Below, piece after piece: positions 42,152 to 50,444 of a stretch of DNA of 64,000 nucleotides. Positions within the stretch are counted from its first letter, which is position 1. Every line of letters begins with the position of its first letter. The notes under the pieces were generated by a model. It was given only the letters and a program-made list of their open reading frames with translations, ran no database searches and was not told the origin of the DNA. A program made the translations under genes and the position numbers. This stretch comes from JACKHA01 sp041401985 (GTDB lineage Bacteria > Planctomycetota > Phycisphaerae > Phycisphaerales > UBA1924), in assembly GCA_041401985.1 (NCBI GenBank), contig JAWKTE010000001.1, positions 186,001-250,000 on the forward strand. Direction: 5' to 3'.

Positions 42152-44456
42152 GGCACGGCGGCGTCGGGGGCTCGGCATTGAGCACCACCGTGACGCCCGT
42201 GCCCAGCGGGATTCCGATGGAGAGGCCGAGCGCGGCGTCGGGGCGGCCGTCGAGGTTGAAGTCGCCCAGGGTGATGGCCCGCGCCTCGCCGTTCACGCCG
42301 TACCGCTGGTCGCGGGCGAACACGCCGCCCCCCTGGTTCAGCCAGACAGCCAGGTCGTTGGGGCCCCAGAGGGAGCAGGCCGCGTCCAGATCGCCGTCGA
42401 GGTCGAGGTCCGCGAGTTCGAGGCCGCGGGTGTTGACCAGATCGAGGTGGAACATCCCGCGAAACGTGGAGGGTGTGCCAAAGGTGCCGTCGCCGTTGCC
42501 GGGGATGACGCTCATGGACCCGCGCTCGAACGTGTTGCCCTGTCGGACGACGGTGATGTCCAGGATGCCATCGCCGGTCACGTCGCCGGAGGCCAGATCG
42601 AGCGGCCCCCACTCGCCCGCGGAGAACTCGATGGGCGGCGCCTGCAGCGTGCCGCCGACGTTGAGCCACACGCCGATGGTCTCGGGGTGGGTGGTGATGA
42701 GATCGTCGTCGCCGTCGCCATCGACGTCGTGGTGGGCCGTGCGCTCCGGGCGTGTGGTCAGGAGCGTGGAGGCGATCACGGGGCCGCTGAAGTGCCCGCT
42801 GCCGTCGTTGTAGAACTGGAACACACGTGATCCGAACGTGCCCGGACACCCCAGGTGCTCCGTGACGGCCATGTCGAGGTCGCCATCGCCGTCGAGGTCC
42901 ATCGGTTCGATGTCGCCCGGGCCGCATCCGCCGATGAACACGTCGATGGGCGGCGCGAAGGTGCCGTCGCCGAGCCCGGCGAGCACGTGGAAGCGGTAAG
43001 GCGGGTTGCTGGTGTCGTCGAGGGTGACGACATCCGGCACGCCGTCGCCGGTCAGTTCGGCGATCTTGACGAACCGCTGGCGTCCGCGGTCGAGCGGGTA
43101 GGTGAACGGCGTGAACGCCGCGTTGCCGGTGTTGATCAGCACGTTGAGGTTGTACTCGCACGCGACGATGTCGGGCCACGAGTCGCCGTTCAGGTCGGCG
43201 TTGTCGACGGTCCACGACCCGAACGTAGCCTCGTACACCCTGGGCAGTTCGAACCCGGATCCCGTGTTCAGGTGGACCTTGAAGTTGTTGCAGTGGCTGC
43301 TGGCCACGACAAGGTCCAGATCGGAGTCTCCGTCGACGTCGCCGAGTTCGAGGGCCTTGGCGTTGTCGCCGCTGCGGAGCGGCACGCCCGTCAGCAGGCC
43401 GCCCGCGCCGTCGCCGGCCAGCACCGAGAACCCGAACTGCGAGGAAAACGCGCACACAACCACATCCGGCCACGCGTCGCCGGTCACGTCGGCGACGGCG
43501 AAGTCGTGGATCGCGCCGAGCGCCTGGCCCGTGCTGACCGGGGTGTCCCTGGTGAGCACGCCTGAGCCGTCGTTGCGGAACACCGCGATGGTCGAGAGCG
43601 TGCCGCTGGTGTCGATCGCCCCGAGCACGTCGTTGTCCCCGTCCTTGTCCAGGTCGGCGATCGCGATGCCGGGCAGCCCGTTGGCCGCGACGGGACCGAC
43701 GGTGTAGGGAACCGGGGGAGCGAATCCCCCGGACCCGTTGTTGGTGAGCACGACAAACGCGGGATTGTGGTTCATCAGGGAGACGGCCAGCTCGGGGCGC
43801 CCGTCGCCGTTCAGGTCGCCGGCGGCGAGTTTGTAGGGCGCGCCCTGAGCGATCGGGATGTCGAATCGCGAGGAAAAGTCGCCTGCTGTGTCGTTCAGGA
43901 GCACCGTGACCGACCTGGACGTCGAGTGGTTGTTGCTCGTCGCCAGGTCGATGTCGCCGTCGCCATCGAGGTCGGTCGCGACGATACCCTTCGGGCTGCG
44001 CCCACCCGCGAAGGCCCGCTCGGGTGCGAACGTGCCATCCCCGTTGTTCAGGAACACAAGCACGCCGCTGCCCTGGACACCCTGGTCGGCCTGGGCGAAG
44101 GCAAGGTCGGCGTCCCCGTCTCCATCGAGATCGGCGGCCACGACGTCGTAGGTCTCGCCGGACGTTGGGATGAACGACGCGGGCGCGTAGGTTCCATCGC
44201 CGTTGTTCATTGACACGCTCATGTGCGGGCTGATGAAGTTCCCGGCGTGGGCGCACGCGACGTCGAGGTCGCCGTCGCCATCCAGGTCGGCCAGCGCCAT
44301 CCCGTGCGGGCGATACGCCTCATTGACGACCTGCCTGCCGATATGGAACGCCCTCGCGTTGGAGTCGAACAGCGGCGGCTGGCCAACGGCGTGGGCGTTG
44401 CTGGCCGATGCCGCCAGCCCGGCGGCGAGAACAAGGGCTTGGGACGAGAAACGCAT
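41919..44456 (-). CDS. Secreted FG-GAP/VCBS repeat protein with Gly-Cys dockerin-type tail
   Basis: 845 residues from the ATG at 44454-44456, which has GGAG seven bases upstream; the longer open frame to 44942 is not coding. After a signal peptide (ending ASNAHA) come about a dozen FG-GAP-like repeats, each with DLDGDGDxD-type calcium loops (for example ADLDGDGDADLAFAQ, ADLDKDGDNDVLGA), which build a beta-propeller. Two dockerin-like repeats follow and the protein ends Glu-Gly-Cys. Expected outside the cell, probably in adhesion or binding. Confidence 0.85.
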   Translation of the reverse strand: MRFSSQALVLAAGLAASASNAHAVGQPPLFDSNARAFHIGRQVVNEAYRPHGMALADLDGDGDLDVACAHAGNFISPHMSVSMNNGDGTYAPASFIPTSGETYDVVAADLDGDGDADLAFAQADQGVQGSGVLVFLNNGDGTFAPERAFAGGRSPKGIVATDLDGDGDIDLATSNNHSTSRSVTVLLNDTAGDFSSRFDIPIAQGAPYKLAAGDLNGDGRPELAVSLMNHNPAFVVLTNNGSGGFAPPVPYTVGPVAANGLPGIAIADLDKDGDNDVLGAIDTSGTLSTIAVFRNDGSGVLTRDTPVSTGQALGAIHDFAVADVTGDAWPDVVVCAFSSQFGFSVLAGDGAGGLLTGVPLRSGDNAKALELGDVDGDSDLDLVVASSHCNNFKVHLNTGSGFELPRVYEATFGSWTVDNADLNGDSWPDIVACEYNLNVLINTGNAAFTPFTYPLDRGRQRFVKIAELTGDGVPDVVTLDDTSNPPYRFHVLAGLGDGTFAPPIDVFIGGCGPGDIEPMDLDGDGDLDMAVTEHLGCPGTFGSRVFQFYNDGSGHFSGPVIASTLLTTRPERTAHHDVDGDGDDDLITTHPETIGVWLNVGGTLQAPPIEFSAGEWGPLDLASGDVTGDGILDITVVRQGNTFERGSMSVIPGNGDGTFGTPSTFRGMFHLDLVNTRGLELADLDLDGDLDAACSLWGPNDLAVWLNQGGGVFARDQRYGVNGEARAITLGDFNLDGRPDAALGLSIGIPLGTGVTVVLNAEPPTPPCQPDLTTGAIPGIPGYGVPNGILNNDDFFYYLAIFAANDPAADLTTGAIPGQPGYGVPNGIINNDDFFYYLAIFAEGC

Positions 44457-44592
44457 GTCGGTCTCCAGTGTTCCTGAACGTCGGGTGGCTCCGGTTGACG
44501 ACGCCGCGATCGACCACCGCCGAATCCACCCACAGGAGCCCGCAGCGTGCGGCGTGATACGCCGGGCCTGCCCGGCCGCAGGAACATGCAAA

Positions 44593-44625
44593 AACGCCGC
44601 GGCCCAATCGGTGAACCGCGGCGTT
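44593..44625 (-). terminator. Intrinsic terminator after the 44671-45645 gene
   Basis: On the minus strand a perfect 10-bp stem (AACGCCGCGG/CCGCGGCGTT) is followed by TTTTT, 45 bases past the stop. This is the clearest rho-independent terminator in the window. Confidence 0.85.
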
Positions 44626-44670
44626 CTTGGTATGTTCGGTTGCCGTGAACGAGCCTGGTGCGCCCTGGGA

Positions 44671-44903
44671 TCAGCACCCTTCGGCGAAGATGGCCAGGTA
44701 GTAGAAGAAGTCGTCGTTGTTGATGATGCCGTTCGGGACGCCATAACCAGGCTGGCCGGGGATCGCGCCGGTGGTGAGATCGGCGGCCAGGTCGTTGGCC
44801 GCGAAGATGGCGAGGTAGTAGAAGAAGTCGTCGTTGTTGAGGATGCCGTTGGGCACGCCGTAGCCGGGGACGCCGGGGATCGCGCCGGTGGTGAGGTCGG
44901 GCT
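44671..44903. repeat. Tail-coding repeat, copy 2 (about 96% identical to 41919-42151)
   Basis: Same tail-coding sequence as copy 1, in the adjacent gene and the same orientation, about 2.75 kb away. The bodies of the two genes are unrelated. Confidence 0.85.
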
Positions 44904-45645
44904 GGCAGGCGGGACCGGAATCGGGGACGTAGGCCAGGCCAAGCAGGTTGAGCGAGCCGTTGGGGCCGACGACGGTTGCGAAGCCGGTGTTCAGGTCGAT
45001 GGTGTAGAGGTTGTCCTGGCTGTTGTCGAGCATGTACATCGTCTGGTTGTCGGGGTTGTAGGCCAGCGCGTTGGGATTGGTGACGGTCGCGCCGCCGCCG
45101 CTCAGAGGAGCGATGGCCGACCAGGCGCCGGTCACGCGGTCAACGCTGTAGAACCCATCGGTGCCGCTGTTGGTGCCGTAGAGCACGTCGTTGGTCGAGT
45201 CGTAGCCGAGGTTGAGGAACGAGGTCAGGCCGCTGAGGCCGATCTCGGTGGCCAGGCCGGTGTTCTTGTCGACGCGGTAGAGGGCGTTGGGCGTGCTGGA
45301 CGCGGCGTAGAGCGTGTCGGTGCTGCTGTCGTACTCCAGCCCGTGCATGACGACGGGAATGCCGTAGGAACCGACGAGCGTGGCCTCGCCCGTGTTCAGA
45401 TCGATCGTGTAGAGCGAGTCGTTGCCGGACGAGGTCAGGTACATCGTCTGGGTCGAGGAGTCCCAGGCCAGGCCGGCGGCCGTGCTGGCGTTCGAAGACA
45501 CCGTCAGCAGTTCGGTGACCGCGCCGGTGTTGATGTCCACCTCGTAGAGCACGCGGGCGGAACTGATGGCGTACATGGTGCCGGCCGAGGCGGTCCCGGC
45601 GGCGACGGCCAGTGCGGCAAGCGCCGCCGAAACGATGGTCTTCAT
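44671..45645 (-). CDS. Secreted beta-propeller-like repeat protein with Gly-Cys dockerin-type tail
   Basis: 324 residues from ATG 45643-45645 with GGGAG six bases upstream. After a signal peptide (ending GTASAG) there are six repeats of about 40 residues with LYTIDLNTG/LYRVDKNTG words (YEVDINTGAVTEL, LYTIDLNTGEATLVG), a six-bladed propeller pattern like DUF4394/YncE-type proteins. The tail has two dockerin-like units and ends Glu-Gly-Cys. Probably surface-attached. Confidence 0.85.
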   Translation of the reverse strand: MKTIVSAALAALAVAAGTASAGTMYAISSARVLYEVDINTGAVTELLTVSSNASTAAGLAWDSSTQTMYLTSSGNDSLYTIDLNTGEATLVGSYGIPVVMHGLEYDSSTDTLYAASSTPNALYRVDKNTGLATEIGLSGLTSFLNLGYDSTNDVLYGTNSGTDGFYSVDRVTGAWSAIAPLSGGGATVTNPNALAYNPDNQTMYMLDNSQDNLYTIDLNTGFATVVGPNGSLNLLGLAYVPDSGPACQPDLTTGAIPGVPGYGVPNGILNNDDFFYYLAIFAANDLAADLTTGAIPGQPGYGVPNGIINNDDFFYYLAIFAEGC

Positions 45646-45796
45646 TGCAATCTCCCTTGCCCCCACTACCGGTGGCTGAAGCAATCGTACGGAACCGCCG
45701 CACGCCGTTCAATGCCCGCGGCACCAAGCGGCGGCGTGGCTCGGGTTCGACAGTCCGGGAAAGTAGAGCGGATCACGCCTCCTACCATTCGACCGC

Positions 45797-46426
45797 ATGC
45801 CCAGCGCCACAAAAACCGGCTCGAAACCGGCGTCTACTCGTCCGCCCGACGTGGCGATCGTCGCCAGCGCGTACAACCGCACGATCACCGACCACATGCT
45901 CGAAGGGGCGGTCCGAGAATACGAGGCGGCGGGGGGCAAGGCCGGCGACCTGGCGATCATCGAGGCGCCGGGCGCGTACGAACTGCCGCTGCTCGCGATG
46001 GAGGCCGCGCTCATCAAGGGCGTGCGGGGCGTTGTCGCCCTTGGGTGCGTGGTGCGGGGCGAGACCGACCACGACCGGTACATCGCAGAGGCCATCACGC
46101 GCGGGCTCATGGACGTGGCGCTCGACACCGGCGTGCCGGTCGGCTTCGGCGTGCTGACGGTCAACACGGTCGAGCAGGCGGTCGCCCGCAGCGGCGGGCG
46201 GGACGGGACCGGGACCGGCAACAAGGGCAACGAGGCCATGCGGGCGGTGCTCGAGAGCATCGCGGCCATCGACGCGATCGCCGAGGCGGGCGAGAGCGGG
46301 CGCCTGCGTGGTCTACGCTTGGCCCTCGCCGGGATGGCCGGGGACAAGGCGGCGCGGGGGACGGGGCGTGGCGGCGCTCGCGCAACCACGAGGAAGAAGG
46401 CCGGGGCGACTCGGCCCAGAGCCTAG
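45797..46426 (+). CDS. ribH: 6,7-dimethyl-8-ribityllumazine synthase
   Basis: 209 residues. Catalyses the penultimate step of riboflavin synthesis. Family blocks: VAIVASAYNRTITDHMLEGA, APGAYELPLLA, VALGCVVRGETDHDRYIAE and PVGFGVLTVNTVEQA; the catalytic His is in TDHDRY. The C-terminus is extended by about 35 basic residues (GRGGARATTRKKAG), which is unusual. First gene of a ribH-nusB-ftsY run. Confidence 0.93.
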   Translation: MPSATKTGSKPASTRPPDVAIVASAYNRTITDHMLEGAVREYEAAGGKAGDLAIIEAPGAYELPLLAMEAALIKGVRGVVALGCVVRGETDHDRYIAEAITRGLMDVALDTGVPVGFGVLTVNTVEQAVARSGGRDGTGTGNKGNEAMRAVLESIAAIDAIAEAGESGRLRGLRLALAGMAGDKAARGTGRGGARATTRKKAGATRPRA

Positions 46427-46500
46427 CGCCGCAATCGATTTATCCGCGCCGGCCGCCCGGTGATTCGCCGATCGCAGAACCAGGAGAGACCACGCGACCG

Positions 46501-47067
46501 ATGGCAAACGCCCGCGACATCAGGATCCTCGCCCTCCAGGCGCTGTACGCGATCGACGCCTCGGACGGGCGCGACGCGGCGGCGATCGAGCAGGCGATCG
46601 GCGAGCCGGGCACGGCGTTCGGGCTGCTGGACTCAACGGCCCGCGGCGCGGTGCCGGAGCCGGAAGCGGAGTACTCGCCGGCGGAGCGCCGCAAGGCGTT
46701 CGAGGCGGCGTCGCAGGCCTGGGCGACCCGCGACGAGGCCGACGAGTTCTTCGCGACGCTGGCCCCGACGTGGCCCGCCAGCCGCCAGCCGGTGGTCGAT
46801 CGCTCGATCCTGCGCCTGGCGTGGCGGGAACTCTCGCTCGGCAAGCCCGCGGCCCGGATCGTCGTGGATGAGGCCATCGAACTGGCCAAGTCGTTTTCGA
46901 CCGAGAAGAGCCCGGCGTTCATCAACGGGCTGCTCGACAAGGCGCTCAAGCACTTCGAGCGCGAGCAGGGCGACACCGACGACGCCTTCGACGCGCCCGA
47001 GGCCCCGGCGGCTCACGCCACGCCCGCCACCCCCGCCACCCCAACCAACGGCGCGCCGGAGGCCTGA
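46501..47067 (+). CDS. nusB: Transcription antitermination factor NusB
   Basis: 188 residues, MANARDIRILALQALYAID, with the all-helical NusB core ending SLGKPAARIVVDEAIELAKSFSTEKSPAFINGLLD. It binds boxA RNA with S10 for rRNA antitermination. An insertion in the middle (about 40-75) and a Pro/Ala-rich tail lengthen it. The ribH-nusB order is common in bacteria. Confidence 0.92.
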   Translation: MANARDIRILALQALYAIDASDGRDAAAIEQAIGEPGTAFGLLDSTARGAVPEPEAEYSPAERRKAFEAASQAWATRDEADEFFATLAPTWPASRQPVVDRSILRLAWRELSLGKPAARIVVDEAIELAKSFSTEKSPAFINGLLDKALKHFEREQGDTDDAFDAPEAPAAHATPATPATPTNGAPEA

Positions 47068-47070
47068 CGC

Positions 47071-47990
47071 GTGGGGCTGTTCAAGTCCGTCATCTCGCGC
47101 GTCAAGAAGGGGCTGGAGCGGACCCGCGAGGCGCTCGTCGGCGGCCTGCGATCGCTGCTGGCCGGACGGCGGCTCGACGATGCGCTGATCGACGACCTGG
47201 AGCGAAGGCTGCTCGAGGCCGACGTCGGCCCGAAGGCGACCGCCCGGCTCGTCGCCGGCGTGCGCGAGGCGTACAGGGCCGGGCGCATGGAGCGGGGCGA
47301 CGAGGTGCTGGCGTACCTCAAGCGCGAACTCAAGGCGATGTGGCCCGAGCAGGATCGGGCCCTGCGGCTCGCGCCGGCCGCGCCGACCGTGATCCTCGTC
47401 ACCGGGATCAACGGCGTCGGCAAGACCACCTCGATCGCCAAACTGGCCCACATGTTCAAGGAGGAAGGGCGATCCGTGCTGGTCGGGGCGTGCGACACGT
47501 TCCGGGCCGGGGCGGTGCGGCAGCTCGAGGTGTGGGCGGATCGGATCGGGATCGGGCTGGTCAAGGGGCCGCGGGCGCGGACCCGGCGGCGGTGGCGTTC
47601 GACGCGGTGGCGGCGGGCAAGTCGGCGGCGTCGACGTGGTGATCCTGGACACGGCCGGGCGCTGCACACCCAGGACACGCTGATGCGTGAACTGGAGAAG
47701 ATCGTGCGCGTCGCCGGCAAGCACGTCGAGGGCGCGCCGCACGAGACGCTGCTGGTGCTCGACGCGACCAGCGGTCAGAACGCGCTGCGCCAGGCCGAGG
47801 AGTTCGCCAGGGCCGCCAAAGTCACGGGCATCGTGCTGGCCAAACTCGACGGGACGGCCAAGGGCGGGGTCGTCGTGGCGATCCGGAGACGACTGACATC
47901 CCGGTCAAGTTCATCGGGGTCGGCGAGACGCTGGACGACCTGCAGCCGTTCGATCCGGAGGGGTTTGTGGAGGCGATGTTCGAGGGGTGA
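47071..47990 (+). pseudogene. ftsY: Signal recognition particle receptor FtsY, four frameshifts (probably sequence errors)
   Basis: Starts at GTG 47071, four bases after nusB. The N-domain and the GTPase P-loop TGINGVGKTTS are intact, then GACDTFRAGAVRQLEVWA. The frame then breaks near 47568, 47625, 47661 and 47885. Reading across these points gives a normal FtsY: GADPAAVAFDAVAAGK, VDVVILDTAGR, LHTQDTLMREL, KLDGTAKGG and ETDIPVKFIGVGETLDDLQPFDP, stopping at 47988-47990. Each break is cured by one missing base in a G/C run. FtsY is essential, so error in the sequence is more likely than a dead gene. Confidence 0.85.
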
Positions 47991-48000
47991 GGGGGAGGCG

Positions 48001-48121
48001 GTCCTGGGTCCAGGGTTCTTGGTCCTGTGTCCTTGGTCCTGAGTCCTGGAGGTCGGGCAACATTTGCTCGGAGGCCCTTGGGCGTGGTTGGTCCTGACCA
48101 TCAGGACACAGGACTCAGGAC
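48001..48121. repeat. Palindromic intergenic repeat, family E copy 1
   Basis: Built from the words GTCCTG and CAGGAC, with a central TGGAGGTCGGGC...GGTCCTGACCATCAGGAC. Left and right arms pair. It fills the gap between ftsY and purN and its end supplies the purN stop codon. Copy 2 at 49141-49262 is in the opposite orientation. Confidence 0.85.
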
Positions 48122-48722
48122 GGGTGCCCTGCCTCGATCAGCCTCCGCAGCGCCTCCGGATACGCCCTCTTCTCTTCTTCGAACACGCGGACGGCCAGCG
48201 TGTGAATGTCATCGCCCGGCAGCACCGGGCAGGTGCGCTGCAGCAGGATGGGGCCGCGGTCGTACTCGTCGTCACACAGGTGGACCGTGCATCCCGAGTG
48301 CGTCGCGCCCGAGGCCAGGACCGCAGCGTGGACGCGGTCGCCATACATGCCGGGGCCGCCGAAGTCGGGCAGCAGGGCGGGGTGGATGTTGACGATCCGC
48401 CCGCGGTATGCCTCGGGGATCTGGACGATCTTGAGGTATCCCGCGAGCACGGCCCAGTCGATGCGGTGCTCGTCGAGCAGGGCGGCCAGCGTGTCGCGCG
48501 GGATGACGCCGGGGATAACCCGCGTGGGCAGGCCAAGCTGGCGGGCACGCTCGGCGCCGGGGCACTCCTTCGGACGCGATGACCAGAGCGATGGCGGCCG
48601 GCAGATCGCCACGGTCGATGGCATCGGCGAGATTGAGCATGGTGCGCCCGCCTCCCGAGAGCAGGACGCAAAGGCGAGCGGGCTCCGGGGACTCGGGCGT
48701 GGCTGGATCCCGGCGGCTCCAT
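48115..48722 (-). pseudogene. purN: Phosphoribosylglycinamide formyltransferase PurN, two frameshifts (probably sequence errors)
   Basis: Transfers formyl from 10-formyl-THF to GAR in purine synthesis. The readable core has ARLCVLLSGGGRTMLNLADAI, VLAGYLKIV, GRIVNIHPALLPDFGGPGMYG (catalytic Asn-His-Asp region: NIHPALLP and DEYDRGPIL). The chain changes frame near 48710 (an extra G) and near 48572 (an extra base before KECPGAERA). ATG 48720-48722 lies three bases beyond the STAS gene stop. Its last codons fall in repeat E1. Confidence 0.82.
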
Positions 48723-48724
48723 GC

Positions 48725-49076
48725 TCAGGCCATCACCGCCAGGGCGCTGTCCCGGTCCTTCTTGATGTTGAACAGGCGGTCCATCTTCGTGACCTTCAGC
48801 GAGCCGAGCACGTCCTCATCCATGGCGCACATGGCGAACTTGCCGCCGCCCGATTGGCAGTGGCGGAACAGGTCGAGCAGCATGCCGATGCCGGCCGAGG
48901 CCAGCAGGAGCACCGCCTGCATGTCGAGCACGAGGCGGGGGTTGCCCTTCGACAGCGCCTCCTTGAGCTCAGCGCCCGATGATCTGGGCCTCGTACTCGC
49001 CGAGTTTCTCGGTCTTGACCGTGGCGACGAGAACGCCTTCGGAATACTCGCCGGCGAGATAGGTCGAGTCGAGCAT
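48725..49076 (-). pseudogene. STAS-domain (anti-sigma-antagonist-like) protein, one frameshift
   Basis: From ATG 49074-49076 the frame reads MLDSTYLAGEYSEGVLVATV and stops at a shift near 48971; beyond it the second frame gives LKEALSKGNPRLVLDMQAVLLLASAGIGMLLDLFRHC and ends ALAVMA. Together they make a 116-residue STAS domain of the SpoIIAA/RsbV type with Ser in the SAGIGML turn, where phosphorylation by an anti-sigma kinase would occur. No kinase is adjacent. Confidence 0.75.
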
Positions 49077-49140
49077 GGGGGGAGTTTATCGAGGCCGGGG
49101 CGGGCGGGAGGGAAGGACGGGAGGGGGTCTGGGACTCTCT

Positions 49141-49262
49141 GTTCTGGGTCCTGTGTCCTGGGTCCTGTGTCCTGGGTCCGGATGGTCGGGTTCGACCACG
49201 CTCGGGCCCCTCCGAGAGTCGGTCGCCCGACCTCCAGGACCCAGGACGCGGGACTCAGGACT
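49141..49262. repeat. Palindromic intergenic repeat, family E copy 2
   Basis: The reverse complement of this stretch matches 48001-48121: CAGTCCTGAGTCC, TCCTGGAGGTCGGGC, GAGCGTGGT and CAGGACACAGGAC are shared. It lies in the gap between the STAS gene and the Fur-family gene. Confidence 0.85.
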
Positions 49263-49327
49263 GGTCTCGAAGCCCGGCGGGCGGGCTGCCTTCCGAGGCC
49301 CACCCACCCCTTCCCTACGATCCGCCG

Positions 49328-49783
49328 ATGTCCGAACGCCCGTTGACACTGGAGATCCAAGAGCCGCTGTGCGCCGTGTTCCGCCGGCGTCTCAAGGCCG
49401 AGGGGCTCAAGTACACGCCCGAGCGGGCCCGCATCCTCGACATGGTTCTGCGGCAGGAGGACCTGTTCGAGGCCGACGCGCTGCTGCAGCAACTGCGGGC
49501 GTCGGGGTTCCGGGTCTCGAAGGCGACCGTGTACCGCACGATCCGCCTGCTGCAGGACGCGGGGATCATCCAGCGGGCGCTGTCGGACGCGGACCAGGCC
49601 CAGTACCAGGTGGTCTACGGCAGCACACCGCGCGACCTGATCATCCGCGTGGACACGAACGAGACGATCCCGATCGACGCGCCGGAACTGCTGGCGCTGC
49701 GTGAGCGCCTGTGCCGCGAGCACGGGCTGGCGGCCCAGGGCCACCGGTTCCAGGTCTATGCGACGGCGCGGCCCCGCGCCTGA
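49328..49783 (+). CDS. Fur-family transcriptional regulator lacking the usual metal ligands
   Basis: 151 residues. The winged-helix domain is typical (KYTPERARILDMVL, ADALLQQLRASGFRVSKATVYRTIRLLQDAGII). In the dimer domain the His-rich HHDHLIC segment of Fur is replaced by GSTPRDLIIRVDTNE, and the CxxC pairs are absent. Only His near the end (EHGL, GHRF) remain. It may therefore bind DNA without a structural zinc or sense something other than iron. Target operons are unknown; it is convergent with tsaE. Confidence 0.85.
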   Translation: MSERPLTLEIQEPLCAVFRRRLKAEGLKYTPERARILDMVLRQEDLFEADALLQQLRASGFRVSKATVYRTIRLLQDAGIIQRALSDADQAQYQVVYGSTPRDLIIRVDTNETIPIDAPELLALRERLCREHGLAAQGHRFQVYATARPRA

Positions 49784-49819
49784 CGGGTGCGTCCGATGCG
49801 ACGACCGCGCGGCGGCACT

Positions 49820-50356
49820 TCAAGTGCCCAGGCGCTGCGCGATCGGGCCTTCGAACACGAACGTGCGCGCGGTCGCCGGCTCGGTTCCGGGTCGGACCTC
49901 GGGTCGGGCCTCGGGTCGGGCCTCGGGCACGCGAATCCGCAGCCACGTCACACGCTCCGGCGGCAGCGCATCGGCCACGCGCTCGGCCCATTCCAGGACG
50001 ACAACGCCCCCGCCCGCCAGCATCCGGTCCCACCCGATCGCGTCCAGGTCCTCGCCCGAGCGGAGGCGGTAGGCGTCGATGTGCACGAGCGTCCAGCCGC
50101 GACCGGTCGGGTACTCGTGGGCGAGCACATACGTCGGGCTGGCGACCATCCCCGGCGCGACGCCGAGTGCGGCCGCGAGGTGGCGCACGAACGTGGTCTT
50201 GCCCGCGCCCATCGGGGCATCGAACGCGAGCACATCGCCCGGTCGCAGCAGCGCGGCGACGCGGGCGGCCAGTATCGCCGTCTCGCCCTCGGACGCGACG
50301 GTGAGGCTCACGCGAGTGGAACCCGCGGGCCCCGTCGGCCCTGTTGGCCCGGTCAT
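49820..50356 (-). CDS. tsaE: tRNA threonylcarbamoyladenosine biosynthesis protein TsaE
   Basis: 178 residues from ATG 50354-50356. The P-loop APMGAGKTTFVRHLAAALG, SPTYVLAHEYP and HIDAYRL, and LEWAERV are the TsaE pattern; it is the ATPase of the t6A37 tRNA-modification complex. The N-terminus has a GPTGPTGPAG repeat and the C-terminus an EARPEARPEVRPG repeat, both absent from normal family members. Follows the response regulator by 88 bases on the same strand. Confidence 0.9.
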   Translation of the reverse strand: MTGPTGPTGPAGSTRVSLTVASEGETAILAARVAALLRPGDVLAFDAPMGAGKTTFVRHLAAALGVAPGMVASPTYVLAHEYPTGRGWTLVHIDAYRLRSGEDLDAIGWDRMLAGGGVVVLEWAERVADALPPERVTWLRIRVPEARPEARPEVRPGTEPATARTFVFEGPIAQRLGT

Positions 50357-50444
50357 GTCCGTTGGAACGCTTGGCACCGTCGATTGTTGGGGACGCCGCC
50401 GCGCCGCGATGGTCCCCGATGGCCCCGCTCCCGCAAGGCCGCCA

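Noticed and set aside
47071..47990. ftsY as a genuine decayed pseudogene
   Set aside because: Conserved residues survive between all breaks, breaks are single bases at G/C runs, and the gene is essential.
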